In this document: positions 13,436-22,331 of the stretch, piece by piece
Numbering within the stretch: position 1 is the stretch's first letter
Layout: each line of letters begins with the position of its first letter
IMG/VR virus record: IMGVR_UViG_3300048121_001616
Coordinates: 1 to 27,891 of that record
DNA: 27,891 bases
Reading direction: 5' to 3' (one strand)
Source of the DNA: a virus
Made by a program: the position numbers and the translations under genes
The notes under the pieces: generated by a model
The model's input: only the letters and a program-made list of their open reading frames with translations
Databases searched by the model: none
Told to the model about the DNA's origin: nothing

Positions 13436-14212
13436 ATGGCAGTAAACGTAAACACAGTATACACAACAGTCTTGTACATATTAAACAAAGAACAAAGAGG
13501 TTATGTAACACCTGCTGAATTTAATAGTATTGCTGATTTAGTACAGAAAGAAATATTTAATTCTTATTTTCCTGATGCTAACCAGCAAAACAGAAAAAAC
13601 CAAAACAACACAGAAAACGATACAGAGTTTTTTAACATGTTTAAAGACATTGCTTACAAGTTGTATCCGTTTGAAAAAGAAATAGCGTTTACGTATGATT
13701 CAGCTAATAATTCTTTTTACAATGCCGCGTCTGATACTATCTACAAAATAGGTGAAGTCATAACAACTTACAATGGCCAACCTAAATATCAGTCTATAAC
13801 TCAATTGGTTAGTAAAAAAGATTTTGACAAAATTACAAGATCAAAACTAACCGCTCCGACAAAACAATATCCTTTATTTATTACAACAAACGCAACACCT
13901 ACTGGTTTAGAAAATCAACTAGCATTGGTTATATCACCATCTCCCACAGCCGCTGATAGCGTTAGTGTCAATTGCATAACAAATCCAACGTCTCCAATAT
14001 GGGGCTATAACATTGGCGCATTAGGACAGTATGAGTTTGTTGACGCTTCAATAGTTGGTTCTACAACTGTTAATTTTCAACTAGACATATCAGAGCAAAC
14101 TAATATAATTATAAATATATTAAAATATTTTGGTGTTGTAATAAATGATCCTACTATAATTGATGTTGCGGCTCAAGAGGCTCAAGCAACTGAAGTAAAT
14201 AAAAAATCTTAA
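13436..14212 (+). CDS. Putative head-tail connector or ring protein (258 aa)
   Basis: The N-terminal region (NVNTVYTTVLYILNKEQRGY then TPAEFNSIADLVQKEIF) is helical, like the helical bundle of phage adaptor proteins that dock under the portal. The central and C-terminal parts are Thr/Asn/Ser-rich and beta-like, with KQYPLFITTNATPTG and a closing NIIINILKYFGVVIN segment. No enzymatic motif is seen. It sits between the hairpin-bounded 279-residue gene and the next connector candidate, four bases from it, in the region where podoviruses encode their head-completion rings. The function is inferred from order and helical/beta character, and I could not match it to a named family. Confidence 0.7.
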   Translation: MAVNVNTVYTTVLYILNKEQRGYVTPAEFNSIADLVQKEIFNSYFPDANQQNRKNQNNTENDTEFFNMFKDIAYKLYPFEKEIAFTYDSANNSFYNAASDTIYKIGEVITTYNGQPKYQSITQLVSKKDFDKITRSKLTAPTKQYPLFITTNATPTGLENQLALVISPSPTAADSVSVNCITNPTSPIWGYNIGALGQYEFVDASIVGSTTVNFQLDISEQTNIIINILKYFGVVINDPTIIDVAAQEAQATEVNKKS

Positions 14213-14216
14213 TTAA

Positions 14217-15443
14217 ATGAGTACAGAAACTAACCAACAATATTATCAAGGCGCACAACCTTTTTTAATTACTGATGTAGCTGGCCAAAGTTCTTTCGTA
14301 ACTACTTTTGATACGGATCTAGTTTTTGGATCATATGATAACACAGAAATAAATTACGCGTTAAATAATTTTAAATTATATACAAGTCCAAGTGGTTTAC
14401 CAGGAAGTTTTACGGAATATACAAGTCAATACGAGGTAAATAACAACACGATATATATAGGTACGCAAGCTGTGCCGATTTTGTTGCCACAAAACACTAT
14501 CGTAGTTGTACAATTAAAAACACTCAGTGGTGGTAACTACGGCAATCAAGATGCTTTTGGTCAAACTGTTGAAGAAAACTATGGCGGTTATGAATACATA
14601 ACATTAAACGATGCTATAGATAATTTTATGGTTGGTTATGTTGGTGACGGTAAAATACTTCAAAAATGTAAAAAATCTGATGTATTATTTTTTGCTAAAA
14701 GATCTTTGCAAGAATTTAGTTATGATACATTAAAAAGTGTACATTCTCAAGAGCTAACAGTTCCAGCTTCATTAAGCATTGTATTGCCTCAAGATTACGT
14801 AAACTACGTTAGAGTTTCGCGTATAGATGAGTTAGGTATAAAAAGAATAATATATCCAGTTAATAATTTAACAATAAATCCTTACAACAATCCTGTTCAA
14901 GACGCGACTGGAGTTCCTACACAAGATAACTTTGGTGAAAATATTGAAGGAACATCTTTGACTGAAGAGCGATTTAAAAAAGCAAATTTAGATTTATTAA
15001 ACTTTAATTTATTAGATAATTTTCAAGACTTTGCTTACTGGTGGAATCTTTATGGTTTTGATGGTAATTTTAATACTGGTAGATTGTATGGCTCTGATCC
15101 ACAGACATCCCAAGTAAACGGTTGGTTTAGCATAAATCATAGAGAAGGTAAAATGTCTTTTTCTAATGATTTAGCAGATAAGCTAATCGTATTAGAATAC
15201 ATATCTGACGGTTTAGCAACTGATCTTGACACTAAAGTTCCAAAGCTAGCAGAAGATGCTCTATATGCTTCTATACTATATAATATAGTCGCTACAAGAT
15301 CTGGCCAACAAGAATATTTGGTACAAAGACTTAAAAAAGATAGAAGCGCTAAATTAAGAAATGCAAAAATTAGATTATCAAATATAAAACTTGATGAGTT
15401 TGTACAAGTTATGCGTGGTAAGTCTAAATGGATAAAACACTAG
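14217..15443 (+). CDS. Putative tail-stabilisation/ring protein with an extra N-terminal domain (408 aa)
   Basis: The core (about residues 120-200) has ITLNDAIDNFMVGYVGDGK, then FFAKRSLQEFSYDTLKS and SLSIVLPQDYVNYVRVSR. I recall this arrangement from connector or stabilisation proteins of Bacteroidota podoviruses and crAss-like phages. The C-terminal part contains HREGKMSFSNDLADKLIVLEYISDG followed by a Lys/Arg-rich helical end. Residues 1-115 form a separate beta-rich domain (for example YEVNNNTIYIG then NTIVVVQLKT) reminiscent of fibre-attachment domains, which may be an added module. The protein probably forms a ring beneath the portal that accepts the nozzle. The next gene begins six bases after its stop. 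Confidence 0.65.
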   Translation: MSTETNQQYYQGAQPFLITDVAGQSSFVTTFDTDLVFGSYDNTEINYALNNFKLYTSPSGLPGSFTEYTSQYEVNNNTIYIGTQAVPILLPQNTIVVVQLKTLSGGNYGNQDAFGQTVEENYGGYEYITLNDAIDNFMVGYVGDGKILQKCKKSDVLFFAKRSLQEFSYDTLKSVHSQELTVPASLSIVLPQDYVNYVRVSRIDELGIKRIIYPVNNLTINPYNNPVQDATGVPTQDNFGENIEGTSLTEERFKKANLDLLNFNLLDNFQDFAYWWNLYGFDGNFNTGRLYGSDPQTSQVNGWFSINHREGKMSFSNDLADKLIVLEYISDGLATDLDTKVPKLAEDALYASILYNIVATRSGQQEYLVQRLKKDRSAKLRNAKIRLSNIKLDEFVQVMRGKSKWIKH

Positions 15444-15449
15444 AATTAA

Positions 15450-18400
15450 ATGGCAGAGATTAAAAATAGTTTCATCAAATCTAAAATGAATAAAGATCTT
15501 GATGATAGATTAATCCCTAATGGTGAATATAGAAACGCTGTTAATGTATCTATAAATAAATCTACTGGAGAAAACGTAGGAACAGCTCAAACTGTTTTAG
15601 GCAATAAGTTTATTGCTTCTATTGATTCACTGCTTGGTAAAACTGACCTTCAATTTGTAGGTGCTTTACCGGATAATACTAATAATATTATATACGCTTT
15701 TCTAACCAACAATATATTAGAACCGTATGTAGCAAATGGATCAGTTGGAAACAATCAAACATACCCTGATAATCAAGACACTTCAACTGGAGGTCCAATA
15801 AGTATCACTGCAGCTGGTAGTACTTATACTACAGAAATAACAGGTGAAACTACAAATATTACAGTTGCTAATGCAGACGCTAATGGTTTAACAGTTGGTA
15901 TAACAGTTGATGGCACAGGTCAAGTAACTAGTGCGACTATAATTAGTTTCGGCGCTGGATACACTGTTGGAGATGTTGTTCAAATAGACGGAGGCAATAA
16001 CGCGGCTAGATTAACTATACAATCTATACTTCCTTCTGATAGCGTTATAGTTTCATACAGTATAGACTCTGGCAATTTAACAACTCTTGTTGACGGTCCT
16101 TTTTTAAATTTTTCTACACTATATCCAATAACTGGTATAAGTCTATTAGAAGAATTATTGTTTTTCACTGACAATAGAAACCAGCCTAGAAAAATAAATA
16201 TAAATAGAGATAGTACATATTACACTACAGAAGATCAAATATCAGTAGCTAAATACTATCCTTATGAAACCATACAGCTCTATCAACCTAGTCAAGCTTC
16301 TAGCGCTGTTTTCGCAACAGCAGATTTATCTTCAGCTGTAAATAATTCTAACATTTTACCTTTAACTAGTACTACAGGATCTGTTCCTTCTAACGGTGAT
16401 GGAGTTGTTGGTACTAATGCAACCTTAGTCAATGCTGGTTTATCATATACAACTGGTTCATATGGAACTACAGGCGGTTTAGGTAGTGGTTTAATTATAA
16501 ATGTAACAAGCGTAGGTGGTAGTGGAGAAATAACAGGTTTTACTATAACTGACCCAGGTAAGGGATATATTAATGGTGAAACAATAACTGTTATTGGTGC
16601 TACAGGAAACAATGCTGCTACTCTACTAGTAAACGTTGTTAACAGTAATACATTTATAATATCAGAAAACTGGCCAACAGACGTTACAGTTAATCAAAAC
16701 TTAACACTTCCATCGGGTACAGCTTTGAGTTTTGTTGATGCTGAGACAACAATGCAAGACGCTATAAGCGAGTATCTACCAGTTGAAGCTAACTCTGATA
16801 TAGATGCTATAACCTCTCCTACAGACTTTAACTTAACATTAGCTAATTATGTCGGTGAAGTAGATGTTGTGGGGTTAAATGTTTTTTTAGAAAACTCTAG
16901 TGGTGATTTTGTAGATACAGGTTCTACAGTTACTGCTTTTAATAAAGTTGTAGCTGCACCAACTCCTTATATACAAATATTATGTACGCCGGGTATAACT
17001 TCTCCAGATTACGTTATTGGTACAAATGTTAAATTAGCTTTAGCAAATCCTTACTTTGACAATATATTTAAAGATAATGCCAACGTAGATTTTTTAGAAG
17101 ATAAATTTGTAAGATTTTCATATAGATTTAGATTTGATGACGGTGAATACTCTTTAATAGCTCCATTTACGCAGCCATGTTTTATACCTAAACAAGATGG
17201 TTATTTTAGAAATACAGAGTTTGGAGCTTCTGACGAAGAGTTAACAGACGAAGAAAAGGCGTATAGAAGTACTGAAGTTGGCTTTATGGAAAATAAAGTT
17301 AATAAAATACTTTTAAATGTTCCTTTACCTTCTTCAGCTGATGACTTAAATAGCGTTTTAAAAGTTGTTGAGTTAGATATACTGTATAAAGAGTCTGATC
17401 AAACAACCATAAAAGTAGTTGAAAGTATACCTCTTGAAAATAACGTTTACGGTGAAAGCCCTTATTATCAATATGAATATGGATCAAAACCTCCATTTAA
17501 AGTTTTACCACAAAAAGAAACAACTAGAGTTTCTGATAAAATACCAGTAAAAGCTGTATCTCAAGAAGTTGTAAGCAATAGAGTTATATATGGTAATTTT
17601 CAAGACAAGCACACGCCACCGAAATTTTTAGATTATACATTAGGCGCTGGCGCTAAAGAAGAAGAATTTTTTATAAGTGACAATGTGGTTAACAATTATA
17701 CTAGCATTGTAGAATATCCTAACGCTGGTTTAAAACAAAATAGAAACTACGAAGTTGGCGTTGTACTATCAGATAAGTTTGGAAGACAATCTACTGTAAT
17801 TTTTTCTAAGTCTAGACTTGGCGGTCAATCTAGTTTTTTAGCTTCTTCTATATTTACACAGTTTAGAAGTTTAGAAGACAATCAAACTAGCTCTAGTAAT
17901 CCAACAAATGGTATACCTTATTTTGATGGAGATTCATTAAAAATACAATTTAATGATTTTGTATCTAGTATAAAAAACCCTACAACAGGAACGCCTGGTT
18001 TATATAATGGTGATCCTAATTCTGCAACCTATAATCCATTAGGTTGGTACTCTTTTAAAATAGTAGTGAAACAAACTGAACAGGAGTATTATAATATTTA
18101 TGTTCCTACAGCAATGGCCGCTTATCCATTAGACAGGGATAAAGAAGTAGATAACACGTCTCATATAGTTTTATATAACGATAATATAAATAAAATACCT
18201 AGAGATTTAACAGAAGTAGGTCCAACCCAAAGAGAGTTTAGAAGTAGCGTTAGATTATTTCCTAAAGTAGCAAACAATCCGCCAACCGCGGCGCCAGGTT
18301 TATTGCTTAATTATCAATATTACACAGGTAGAACACCTGATATAACAACTACAATAGCCACTATAAAAGACTTATTTAATTATGAAGATTTTCCAATAAT

Positions 18401-20111
18401 TACAACTGGGGAATACGTTTTTTATAATTTTGAATATGATACTACAACAGCTGGTCAAGAAAAGTTTCCAGACGCGAGTTCTCTTATAGCTAGAATAAAT
18501 ACAAATAAGCAGTTTGGTGTTCAAGTTCCAACGCCTAGCGGTTTTTATACTGTTGCACCAAAGCTAAACGTGCTAGAAACAGAACCTGTAGTTTCTTTAC
18601 TAGATATATATTATGAAACTTCTACAACCGGTAGAATAGATTTATTAAATAAAGCTATTGATGAAGGACCTCCACCAAATGCTTTCGACAGAATACAAGG
18701 TGGTGCTTGGAAATTAAATGAAGGTATGGAAGGTTTAAATGCTTCGCCTGTAACTGATTTAGATATTGATGTAACAGCTCCTTTCAAACCTGTTAGACTT
18801 GATGGTTCTGACTTTACAAATCCAGCGCAAAACAGTTGTAACTTAATATCTGTAACAAACCAGGTTGGTGGTGGTTCAAACCCTAATACAGAAAATCAAG
18901 AAGGAATTCCTTATTATAACTCTTCAAACGAAGCTTTAGGTATATTTAAAGTTATTCCTACAAACGCAGCAAGTCCAAACGGTTTCTTTAAAATAGTATT
19001 ATGTTTAGACCCGGTTACAACACCCGTTAGTGATGTTCCTGGTTTAGTGGTTACAGATAACATTTTAGACCATACATATACATTTAATTTAGAGTTTGAT
19101 AATCCAGAGTCTGGAGCTCCTTTAATAGATGAAATAACAGGTGTATTAGGTAATATACAGCCAGATCCACCAGTAATTACAATACCTAAAGCAAGCGTAA
19201 CATTATCATGTGGTGGTCCTTTAGTTCTTATAACTAGTTCTACGTTTGATGTAGACGAAGATTACGGTCCTTTGTTTAAGCTAGAATCTGAAAATGGCTC
19301 TTCAACACAAGATTTAGATCAATTAAATTTAGATTTTCAAATACAAAATTTAGCGCAATTTAACACGAGTACTGGAGTTTATGATACTATATCACCAGTT
19401 GGTAAGTTTTTTATAGATTCAAATGCTTCTGGTCCATTATTTTCTCCAGGCAGCGTCGCGGTAAGTGTACCTCAAAATAACACATTGCAGTCTAATGTTG
19501 GTTATAGATTAACAATATTAGTAACTGATGGTGGTGGTCTTCAAAATACTTGTACTGTTTTCTTTGAGTTTTCACAAGCACCTGCAATACTTTGGTGGGC
19601 GCCATCCACTTCGTATGCTTTAATATCTGGTAGTAGTAGTAATTCTCCATCTAGATTTTTTGAAGTTAAGAAAAATTGGACTTGGATTCAAAGCTTTTTT
19701 CCTCCAAGCGCATCGCCCCCTTTTCCTAACAATGGATTTAATAGTAATGTATCTGAAGGCACCGTTAGATTATCAAATGACGCAGACGTTACAATGACAG
19801 CTGAGTTTCGTGCACTTGACAATGACCCACTTAAAAGTGAACTTTTAGGATTAGTAAGAGTGGAACATAGATTTTCTGAAACCAGTAATTTTACTTCTCC
19901 TGATTACACTTTGGTTGTTATTGGAGTTGGAGTAACCACTAACACTTCTCCTACTTATACAGCTTCACCACCTTTTACAATGCCTGCTGGATGGGGTCTT
20001 TCAACTCCGAACAACGCTTATAATGTTCAAACAGAAGTAACTTGTTCTAATATTTTAGGACCTTTTACAGGTAACCCTTACGTACAGTTTTATTTAAAAG
20101 CTTTAGCTTAA
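15450..20111 (+). CDS. Very large tail nozzle/muzzle-like protein (1553 aa)
   Basis: The start, KSKMNKDLDDRLIPNGEYRN followed by NVGTAQTVLGN, is the entry pattern I associate with large tail-nozzle or muzzle proteins of crAss-like and related podoviruses, counterparts of T7 gp12. Residues 223-252 (LYPITGISLLEELLFFTDN, then RNQPRKIN) resemble a blade of such beta-rich proteins. Two copies of a small beta-domain (GAGYTVGD and GKGYINGE, near residues 150-193 and 350-398) are inserted around it. Residues about 1239-1381 look cadherin-like, with GYRLTILVTDGGGLQNTC. The C-terminal 170 residues are another Ser/Pro-rich beta region. The protein likely forms the tail tube end and receptor-contact surface. 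It is followed by a 481-residue gene that may complete it. Confidence 0.75.
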   Translation: MAEIKNSFIKSKMNKDLDDRLIPNGEYRNAVNVSINKSTGENVGTAQTVLGNKFIASIDSLLGKTDLQFVGALPDNTNNIIYAFLTNNILEPYVANGSVGNNQTYPDNQDTSTGGPISITAAGSTYTTEITGETTNITVANADANGLTVGITVDGTGQVTSATIISFGAGYTVGDVVQIDGGNNAARLTIQSILPSDSVIVSYSIDSGNLTTLVDGPFLNFSTLYPITGISLLEELLFFTDNRNQPRKININRDSTYYTTEDQISVAKYYPYETIQLYQPSQASSAVFATADLSSAVNNSNILPLTSTTGSVPSNGDGVVGTNATLVNAGLSYTTGSYGTTGGLGSGLIINVTSVGGSGEITGFTITDPGKGYINGETITVIGATGNNAATLLVNVVNSNTFIISENWPTDVTVNQNLTLPSGTALSFVDAETTMQDAISEYLPVEANSDIDAITSPTDFNLTLANYVGEVDVVGLNVFLENSSGDFVDTGSTVTAFNKVVAAPTPYIQILCTPGITSPDYVIGTNVKLALANPYFDNIFKDNANVDFLEDKFVRFSYRFRFDDGEYSLIAPFTQPCFIPKQDGYFRNTEFGASDEELTDEEKAYRSTEVGFMENKVNKILLNVPLPSSADDLNSVLKVVELDILYKESDQTTIKVVESIPLENNVYGESPYYQYEYGSKPPFKVLPQKETTRVSDKIPVKAVSQEVVSNRVIYGNFQDKHTPPKFLDYTLGAGAKEEEFFISDNVVNNYTSIVEYPNAGLKQNRNYEVGVVLSDKFGRQSTVIFSKSRLGGQSSFLASSIFTQFRSLEDNQTSSSNPTNGIPYFDGDSLKIQFNDFVSSIKNPTTGTPGLYNGDPNSATYNPLGWYSFKIVVKQTEQEYYNIYVPTAMAAYPLDRDKEVDNTSHIVLYNDNINKIPRDLTEVGPTQREFRSSVRLFPKVANNPPTAAPGLLLNYQYYTGRTPDITTTIATIKDLFNYEDFPIITTGEYVFYNFEYDTTTAGQEKFPDASSLIARINTNKQFGVQVPTPSGFYTVAPKLNVLETEPVVSLLDIYYETSTTGRIDLLNKAIDEGPPPNAFDRIQGGAWKLNEGMEGLNASPVTDLDIDVTAPFKPVRLDGSDFTNPAQNSCNLISVTNQVGGGSNPNTENQEGIPYYNSSNEALGIFKVIPTNAASPNGFFKIVLCLDPVTTPVSDVPGLVVTDNILDHTYTFNLEFDNPESGAPLIDEITGVLGNIQPDPPVITIPKASVTLSCGGPLVLITSSTFDVDEDYGPLFKLESENGSSTQDLDQLNLDFQIQNLAQFNTSTGVYDTISPVGKFFIDSNASGPLFSPGSVAVSVPQNNTLQSNVGYRLTILVTDGGGLQNTCTVFFEFSQAPAILWWAPSTSYALISGSSSNSPSRFFEVKKNWTWIQSFFPPSASPPFPNNGFNSNVSEGTVRLSNDADVTMTAEFRALDNDPLKSELLGLVRVEHRFSETSNFTSPDYTLVVIGVGVTTNTSPTYTASPPFTMPAGWGLSTPNNAYNVQTEVTCSNILGPFTGNPYVQFYLKALA
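15888..16028 (+). repeat. Inserted beta-domain, copy 1 (within the nozzle-like gene)
   Basis: This encodes residues 147-193. They share with residues 348-398 the pattern of alternating beta residues, then G-x-GY-x-x-G-(D/E), a short hydrophobic run, and G-NNAA-x-L. The identity is at the protein level and the DNA has diverged. Confidence 0.6.
16491..16643 (+). repeat. Inserted beta-domain, copy 2 (within the nozzle-like gene)
   Basis: This encodes residues 348-398. It matches copy 1 in the GSGEITGFTI, GKGYINGETI and GNNAATLL elements. The spacing between copies is about 200 residues, with the FFTDNRNQPRKIN segment between them. Confidence 0.6.
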
Positions 20112-20149
20112 TAGTAAAATTTATAAAAAAAAAGTAATAATAAAAAAAT

Positions 20150-21595
20150 ATGGCTACTATTTTAGAAGTAAAATACTTTAACAGCTATGTGCTTAAAAAG
20201 ATGCTAGATAACACTTCTGCGACGCCGAGGTGGAATGGCTCTTTTGGTATACCTGAAGATATAGGTGGTTTTCCTAGAACCACAAACATAAATAACGATC
20301 TTAGCTGGATAGTAGAAGAATCAAGAATTAGAGGTGGTTATAACAATACTTCTACTGATTATGGTGTTAGGGCTTATCTAGTTGAATTAGAACCTAACTC
20401 TAGTATTAGATTTAATTCTTTAATATATTCAGGTATATATAACTCTAGAACTGGTGTTAATGAAACTAATGTTTTTAGTGTAGCTGAAGAAATAACTAAA
20501 AGTTTAGATCCAGCTAATGGCTCTATTCAAAAGCTTTATGCAGAAGATACTAACTTGATTATATTTCAAGAATTCAAAGTAAACAAAGCATTGATAGATA
20601 AGGATGCTATATATTCTGCTGAAGGTGGTGGTTTACCGGTTAGCTCACTTAAAACAGTTGTTGGTCAAATTGTTCCATTTGCTGGAAATTTTGGTATAGG
20701 TAAACATCCTGAAAGTTTTGCAGTTTATGGTTATAATAAATACTTTGTAGATCCAAATCAACACTCTGTATTAAGATTAGGTGCTAATGGCATTGAGGAA
20801 ATATCAAATACAGGTATGAACTCTTTCTTTAGAAGTGAAATAATAAACATAGACTCTACTAATTTTGGTAAAGGAAAAATTATAGGTGCTTGGGATATAT
20901 ACAATAAAGAGTATGTTTTATCTTTACAAGCTTCTAATCCTACTTTAGAATTAACATATCCAACTTTATCTTATGATGAAAGAGCTGCGGGTTGGATAAG
21001 CTTCTACAGTTATAAGCCTAGTCAATCATTTAGTATTAGAAATCAACACTATACTACATTTGAAGACAAGTTATATTTACATAATACACCAGATGGTATT
21101 TATAATGAATTTTATGGTGTTTCAACACCTTCATCGGTTGATTTTGTTTTCAACCCAATGCCTAGTAACTCAAAAGTTTTTAATACTGTAAATTACGAAG
21201 GAACTAACGGTTGGCAAGTTAACTCTTTTTCATCAGATGAAACTGGACCTGGAACTTATGTAAGTGCTAATGCTTTTGTAGTTGATACAACAGCGTTGGT
21301 TAGAAGTTACACAGAAGGTGCTTATGACTCAGCTGTACCTCCAAATACTGGATCAGCTGCTGTAATTCAGCCTATATTTAGAGCAGGTTTTGATAGAAAA
21401 GAAAATAAATACTGCGCTAATTTAATAAACAATACACCTGTTTCGCAAGGTGAAATAATATTTGGAGATCAAATATCAGGAATAAAAGGATTTTTTGCAA
21501 ATGTTAAAGTATCAACAGACACAACCACGGATCCACAAGGATTTAAAGAGTTATTTGCAGTTTCATCAAATTATACATTCGCAAGTGGATATTAA
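20150..21595 (+). CDS. Putative second nozzle/beta-propeller component (481 aa)
   Basis: A long beta-rich sequence with ESRIRGGYNNTSTDYGVRAY near residue 60, then LDPANGSIQKLYAEDTNLII, FQEFKVNKALIDKD and YGYNKYFVDPNQHSVLRLG. These read as successive propeller-type blades (hydrophobic strand, turn, Asp/Asn loop). In related phages, as I recall, this set of motifs lies in the same large tail protein as the entry motifs of the 1553-residue gene, so the two may together make one nozzle. There are no catalytic residues. The gene starts after a 38-base A-rich gap, and the next gene starts 18 bases after its stop. Confidence in a tail role is good; the split-gene idea is an inference. Confidence 0.65.
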   Translation: MATILEVKYFNSYVLKKMLDNTSATPRWNGSFGIPEDIGGFPRTTNINNDLSWIVEESRIRGGYNNTSTDYGVRAYLVELEPNSSIRFNSLIYSGIYNSRTGVNETNVFSVAEEITKSLDPANGSIQKLYAEDTNLIIFQEFKVNKALIDKDAIYSAEGGGLPVSSLKTVVGQIVPFAGNFGIGKHPESFAVYGYNKYFVDPNQHSVLRLGANGIEEISNTGMNSFFRSEIINIDSTNFGKGKIIGAWDIYNKEYVLSLQASNPTLELTYPTLSYDERAAGWISFYSYKPSQSFSIRNQHYTTFEDKLYLHNTPDGIYNEFYGVSTPSSVDFVFNPMPSNSKVFNTVNYEGTNGWQVNSFSSDETGPGTYVSANAFVVDTTALVRSYTEGAYDSAVPPNTGSAAVIQPIFRAGFDRKENKYCANLINNTPVSQGEIIFGDQISGIKGFFANVKVSTDTTTDPQGFKELFAVSSNYTFASGY

Positions 21596-21613
21596 TAATA
21601 AAAATAAAAAATT

Positions 21614-22327
21614 ATGCCAGCATCATTAATAATAGGAGGCGCCTTAAAAATAGCAGGAGGAATATTTGGTTCTAGAGCTGCAAAGCGTAGAGCTAGAGCG
21701 TTGGCTAGACAGGTTAGACAAGAAACAGCTAAACTAAACTCGCTTGAGTCTAGTAGACAACAAATTATAAACCCCTATAGAGGTGTAGAAGACGTTTCTG
21801 CGTTAGCCAAAGATTTATCTAGTAAAGTTACAAACCCTTTTGCTAATTTAAGTGTAGCTACAAAAGCGGCTGAAATACAAATGGAACAAAGTGATATTGC
21901 CTTGGCAAACACTTTAGATACATTGAGGGCTACTGGCGCTGGCGCAGGTGGCGCAACTGCTCTTGCTCAAGCTGCATTACAAAGTAAGCAAGGTGTTGCT
22001 GCTAGTATTGAAAGTCAAGAAGCTCAAAACGAAAAACTAAGAGCTCAAGGCCAACAACAAATGGAACAAGCTCAATTAGCAGACGCACAAAGAATACAAC
22101 AACTTCAAATATCTGAAGCTGGTAGGGTGCAAGAGTTAACTGGTAGAGGCGAGCAGATTAGACAGCAAATGACGGAGACTAGAGAGCAAGATTCTATAAA
22201 CTACCAAAGAAATAAATTAGCCGCATTAACAGGAGCTAAATCAAAAGCACAAGCAGCGTCATCAAACGCCATGACAAATGCTATTGGAGGTTTAGGGTCT
22301 GCATTAATGGGAATGGGTCAATCATAA
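21614..22327 (+). CDS. Putative internal virion/DNA-ejection protein (237 aa)
   Basis: The N-terminus (PASLIIGGALKIAGGIFGSR, residues 2-21) is a Gly-rich hydrophobic helix suited to inserting in membranes, and a strongly basic stretch follows. Residues 90-190 are Ala/Gln-rich helical sequence (LAQAALQSKQGVAASIESQE and a Gln-rich continuation). The protein ends in another Gly/Met-rich hydrophobic tail (GGLGSALMGMGQS). Two hydrophobic Gly-rich ends flanking a long Ala/Gln helix is the style of podovirus ejection proteins such as T7 gp14-type internal core proteins, which leave the head with DNA and form a channel across the envelope. The neighbouring genes are also of internal-virion type. No homology search was made. 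Confidence 0.7.
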   Translation: MPASLIIGGALKIAGGIFGSRAAKRRARALARQVRQETAKLNSLESSRQQIINPYRGVEDVSALAKDLSSKVTNPFANLSVATKAAEIQMEQSDIALANTLDTLRATGAGAGGATALAQAALQSKQGVAASIESQEAQNEKLRAQGQQQMEQAQLADAQRIQQLQISEAGRVQELTGRGEQIRQQMTETREQDSINYQRNKLAALTGAKSKAQAASSNAMTNAIGGLGSALMGMGQS

Positions 22328-22331
22328 TAAC

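Noticed and set aside
16292-16612. 106-residue minus-strand frame rich in Pro and Val
   Set aside because: It is antisense to the Gly/Thr-rich repeat of the nozzle-like gene, and its composition is explained by that strand.
15450-20111. Nozzle-like gene as a tape-measure protein
   Set aside because: It is beta-rich, with propeller-like and cadherin-like parts and no long tape-measure helix. No other long-tail genes are present.
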